7,972 nt of DNA, from assembly GCA_030430975.1 (NCBI GenBank), contig JAUIKB010000225.1, forward strand, positions 1 to 7,972, in the 5' to 3' direction. Shown piece by piece: positions 6,109 through 7,972 of this stretch. Made by a program: the position numbers and the translations under genes. The notes beneath the pieces are model-generated. The model worked only from the letters and a program-made list of their open reading frames with translations, had not been told where the DNA came from and did not search any database. Numbering within the stretch: the first letter of the stretch is position 1; each line of letters starts with the position of its first letter. This stretch comes from Polyangia bacterium. GTDB lineage: Bacteria > Myxococcota_A > Polyangia > Polyangiales > Polyangiaceae.

Positions 6109-7176
6109 ATGGGTGAACAGCGACGGGTAGCGCTCATCGGCGGTGACGGAATCGGGCCTGAGGTGACGGCTCAGGCACGGCGCCTGCTCGAAAATTTGAT
6201 CGCCAGCCGCGGGCTGCCGATCGATCTGTGGGATCTCGACTTGGGGGCAGACCGGTTCTTACTTGATGGGACGACGTTCCCGGATGACATCCGCGATGAG
6301 ATCGCATCGACGTGCAGCGCGGTGTTACTCGGTGCGTTGGGCGACCCGCGGGTCCCGGGCCTCGAGCACGCCCGTGACATCCTGTTCGGAATGCGCTTCG
6401 GATTCGATCTGTACGCGAACATTCGACCGGTCCGCGCACTATCAGACGACTTGGTGCCGCTTAAGGGTCGCGGCAAGGACGACGTGGACTTCGTCGTGTT
6501 CCGTGAGAACACCGAGGGTATCTACGTCGGAGTGGGCGGTCAGGTTCGTAAGGGAACCGCTGACGAAATCGCGATCAACGAGGACGTGAATACTCGCATG
6601 GGAGTGGAGCGCATCATTCGCGCCGCGTTTGAGTACGCCACCAGCCACGGGCGCGGGTCGGTAACGATGGCGGACAAGTCGAACGCGATGCCTCAGGCGC
6701 ACGGGCTTTGGCGCCGGGTATTCGAGCTGGTGGCCAGTGAGTATCCCTCTATCAAGACGCAGGCGCTGTATGTCGACGCGCTCTGCCTGTACCTCGTCCA
6801 GGATCCGACGCCCTTCGAGGTCATCGTGACCAACAACTTGTTCGGTGACATCGTGACCGACTTGGGGGCTGGCCTTCAAGGCGGACTCGGAATGGCGGCG
6901 AGCATCAACGTGCACGCCGCCGACCGGTCGCGGGTCGCGCTGTTCGAGCCCGTCCACGGCTCGGCGCCACCTCTGGCGGGGAAGAACGTCGCGAATCCAT
7001 TTGCTGCGCTGTTGACGGCGGGTGCGCTTCTGAACCATCTCGGCTGGCCGGACCTCGAAGCGCGGATCGAAACCGCCATCACCGCTTGCCTGGCGGCGGG
7101 CAACTGCACGACGGACGTTGGCGGGACGCTCGGCACCCGGGAGTCCACCGACGCGGTGCTGGCGCAGCTGGACTAG
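6109..7176 (+). CDS. LeuB-like isopropylmalate/isocitrate dehydrogenase family enzyme
   Basis: This is a complete 355-aa enzyme of the metal-dependent beta-decarboxylating dehydrogenase family, which oxidises and decarboxylates a malate-backbone substrate with NAD(P). The N-terminus RVALIGGDGIGPEV is diagnostic. The substrate arginines correspond to Arg96 (FGMR), Arg106 (ANIRP) and Arg132 (VFRENTEG). Tyr139 and Lys190 (ADKSNAM) are the catalytic pair, and Asp223, Asp247 and Asp251 (NNLFGDIVTDLGAG) bind the metal. Length and overall pattern are closest to 3-isopropylmalate dehydrogenase (leucine synthesis), including GALGDPRVPG. However, the segment GLEHARDILFGMR that sets substrate choice differs from textbook LeuB, and the cofactor loop reads HGSAPPLAGK with Pro288 where NAD-specific LeuB has Asp. 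Isocitrate, homoisocitrate or tartrate dehydrogenase therefore remain possible, and no leuC, leuD or leuA is nearby to decide. The start ATG lies 27 nt after the previous stop, with GGGTAGG (6092-6098) as a plausible ribosome binding site. Family assignment is secure; the substrate is not. Confidence 0.93.
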   Translation: MGEQRRVALIGGDGIGPEVTAQARRLLENLIASRGLPIDLWDLDLGADRFLLDGTTFPDDIRDEIASTCSAVLLGALGDPRVPGLEHARDILFGMRFGFDLYANIRPVRALSDDLVPLKGRGKDDVDFVVFRENTEGIYVGVGGQVRKGTADEIAINEDVNTRMGVERIIRAAFEYATSHGRGSVTMADKSNAMPQAHGLWRRVFELVASEYPSIKTQALYVDALCLYLVQDPTPFEVIVTNNLFGDIVTDLGAGLQGGLGMAASINVHAADRSRVALFEPVHGSAPPLAGKNVANPFAALLTAGALLNHLGWPDLEARIETAITACLAAGNCTTDVGGTLGTRESTDAVLAQLD

Positions 7177-7202
7177 CGCGACTGCCGAAAACTGACCCGT
7201 TC

Positions 7203-7228
7203 TGCCGGGGTGTGCTAGCCGTCCGGCA
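7203..7228. repeat. Inverted repeat directly before the start codon at 7229
   Basis: TGCCGG (7203-7208) pairs with CCGGCA (7223-7228) across 14 nt that contain the palindrome GCTAGC (7214-7219). The right arm ends at the base before the ATG, so a hairpin would lie over the ribosome binding region, where no good Shine-Dalgarno sequence is visible. No T-run follows, so it is not an obvious terminator for the dehydrogenase gene. Confidence 0.35.
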
Positions 7229-7972
7229 ATGGTGGAGCCGGGAACCCAGCGTGCCGCAGGTGAGGTCGAGCGCCTCGAGAATGCCAAAGCGGACTTCGTC
7301 GCCAGCTTCGGACGGCGCCTCGACATTCTGCGTAACGCGCTGAATCTACTCGAGAAAGAGCCGAATAGTCGGTCCCGGCGGGACACCTTGAAGCGTCGGG
7401 TTCACGCGATGGGCAGCGCATCTGAAGTGCTGGGCTTCGAGGCGATCGCCCAGGCGCTTGATGGCGTAGACAAGGTATTGGCCGCGTCGCCCCCCGGCGG
7501 GGTTCAAGCGAATCAGATCGCGACGGTGTCGCGGACGTTCGATGCGCTGCCTTCGCTTATCTGGGGTGCGCCGTCGCGGAGCTCGGAGCGTCCCCCCTCG
7601 ATGCGCCCACAGTCGAGCGATGAAGCGGGCGCTCCGGTCGCCGTGATGGTGTTCGGCGCGCCACCGCTTGCCGGATCGCTGCGATCCGCGATGGAGTTCG
7701 CCGGCAACCGCCCGCTCGAGTGCTTTCGTACTGAGGAGGTAGGTCGCGCCCTCGACTTGGGTCGTGCCACAGCGCCGGATGTTGCGCTGATCGACTACGA
7801 CAAGCCCGGTGCGTCGGAGGTGTTGGAAGCGCTGTTGGGTGACGAGGACCCGGTGCCGGTGATCGTCGACGGGACGGTGGACAATCCAGATTCGGCGTCG
7901 GGACTGGTCGGCACGGGAGTTTCGCGTGTGCTTCCCAAACCGGTCACTCCCGACACGTTGCGTCGGACCGTC
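7229..7972 (+). CDS. HPt-like / receiver-like two-component protein, N-terminal part (continues past the right edge)
   Basis: 248 residues are visible with no stop. Residues about 12-95 form helices with a histidine phosphotransfer-like motif: RRVHAMGSASEVLGFEAIA, His59 being the candidate phospho-histidine, ten residues before the conserved Gly69. The Lys usually three residues after the His is Gly62. A Ser/Pro-rich linker spans about 113-134. Residues 136-248 resemble a receiver: PVAVMVFGAPP as strand 1, PDVALIDYDKPG with Asp189 at the phospho-acceptor position, PVIVDGT as strand 4, and VLPKPVTPDTL with the conserved Lys237-Pro. The paired acidic residues that bind Mg at the end of strand 1 are absent (Phe-Gly-Ala instead), so phosphotransfer chemistry is doubtful. 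The frame is closed by a TGA at 7193 with no ATG or GTG between it and 7229; GTG at 7232 is an alternative start. The gene follows the dehydrogenase by 52 nt and may belong to the same cluster. Its C-terminal domains are unknown. Confidence 0.75.
   Translation, partial: MVEPGTQRAAGEVERLENAKADFVASFGRRLDILRNALNLLEKEPNSRSRRDTLKRRVHAMGSASEVLGFEAIAQALDGVDKVLAASPPGGVQANQIATVSRTFDALPSLIWGAPSRSSERPPSMRPQSSDEAGAPVAVMVFGAPPLAGSLRSAMEFAGNRPLECFRTEEVGRALDLGRATAPDVALIDYDKPGASEVLEALLGDEDPVPVIVDGTVDNPDSASGLVGTGVSRVLPKPVTPDTLRRTV

Noticed and set aside
7286..7330. Resemblance of ENAKADFVASF to the helix before a histidine-kinase H-box
   Set aside because: The SHELRTPL core is absent (GRRLDIL instead) and no kinase ATP-binding domain follows; an HPt-like helix explains it better.
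6442..7386. Minus-strand 314-codon open frame opposite the dehydrogenase gene and the start of the HPt-like gene
   Set aside because: It is antisense to a complete dehydrogenase with all catalytic residues and its own translation shows no family features.

Overview
The window is GC-rich chromosomal DNA that is almost entirely coding. It mixes housekeeping biosynthesis (aromatic amino acids, lysine/peptidoglycan, and a dehydrogenase of the isopropylmalate/isocitrate family) with an unusual set of signalling proteins. High GC, a lipoprotein-like surface protein, a DUF4388 (PATAN) domain protein, and several receiver, HPt and GGDEF modules beside metabolic genes suggest a Myxococcota-like or other deltaproteobacterial lineage. 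That assignment is inference from gene content, not from a marker gene.

Layout. On the minus strand, reading leftwards, are a bifunctional shikimate kinase/3-dehydroquinate synthase (aroK-aroB fusion, 1925 to 351) and then the start of a small probable lipoprotein (232 to the left edge), which may have its own promoter at about 271-300. A 232-bp divergent intergenic region (1926-2157) separates this from the plus-strand genes and is packed with short perfect inverted repeats. On the plus strand follow dapF (2158-2934), a 591-aa pseudo-receiver/GAF-like/degenerate-GGDEF protein (2936-4711), a 456-aa pseudo-receiver/DUF4388 protein with a possible degenerate GTPase-like C-terminus (4711-6081), a LeuB-like beta-decarboxylating dehydrogenase (6109-7176), and an HPt/receiver-like protein that runs off the right edge (from 7229).

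The plus-strand genes are very tightly packed: a 1-nt gap, a 1-nt TGATG overlap, then gaps of 27 and 52 nt. They are therefore probably co-transcribed at least from dapF through the DUF4388 gene. The most interesting aspect is that all three signalling proteins carry receiver-like domains whose phosphorylation pockets are damaged, each in a different way. In addition, the 591-aa protein has a ruined GGDEF active site but a perfectly spaced RxxD inhibitory-site motif, the arrangement expected of a cyclic-di-GMP receptor rather than a synthase. A working hypothesis is a c-di-GMP-responsive, largely phosphorylation-independent scaffold or output module in the dapF operon. The sequence supports the parts; the joint function is inference.
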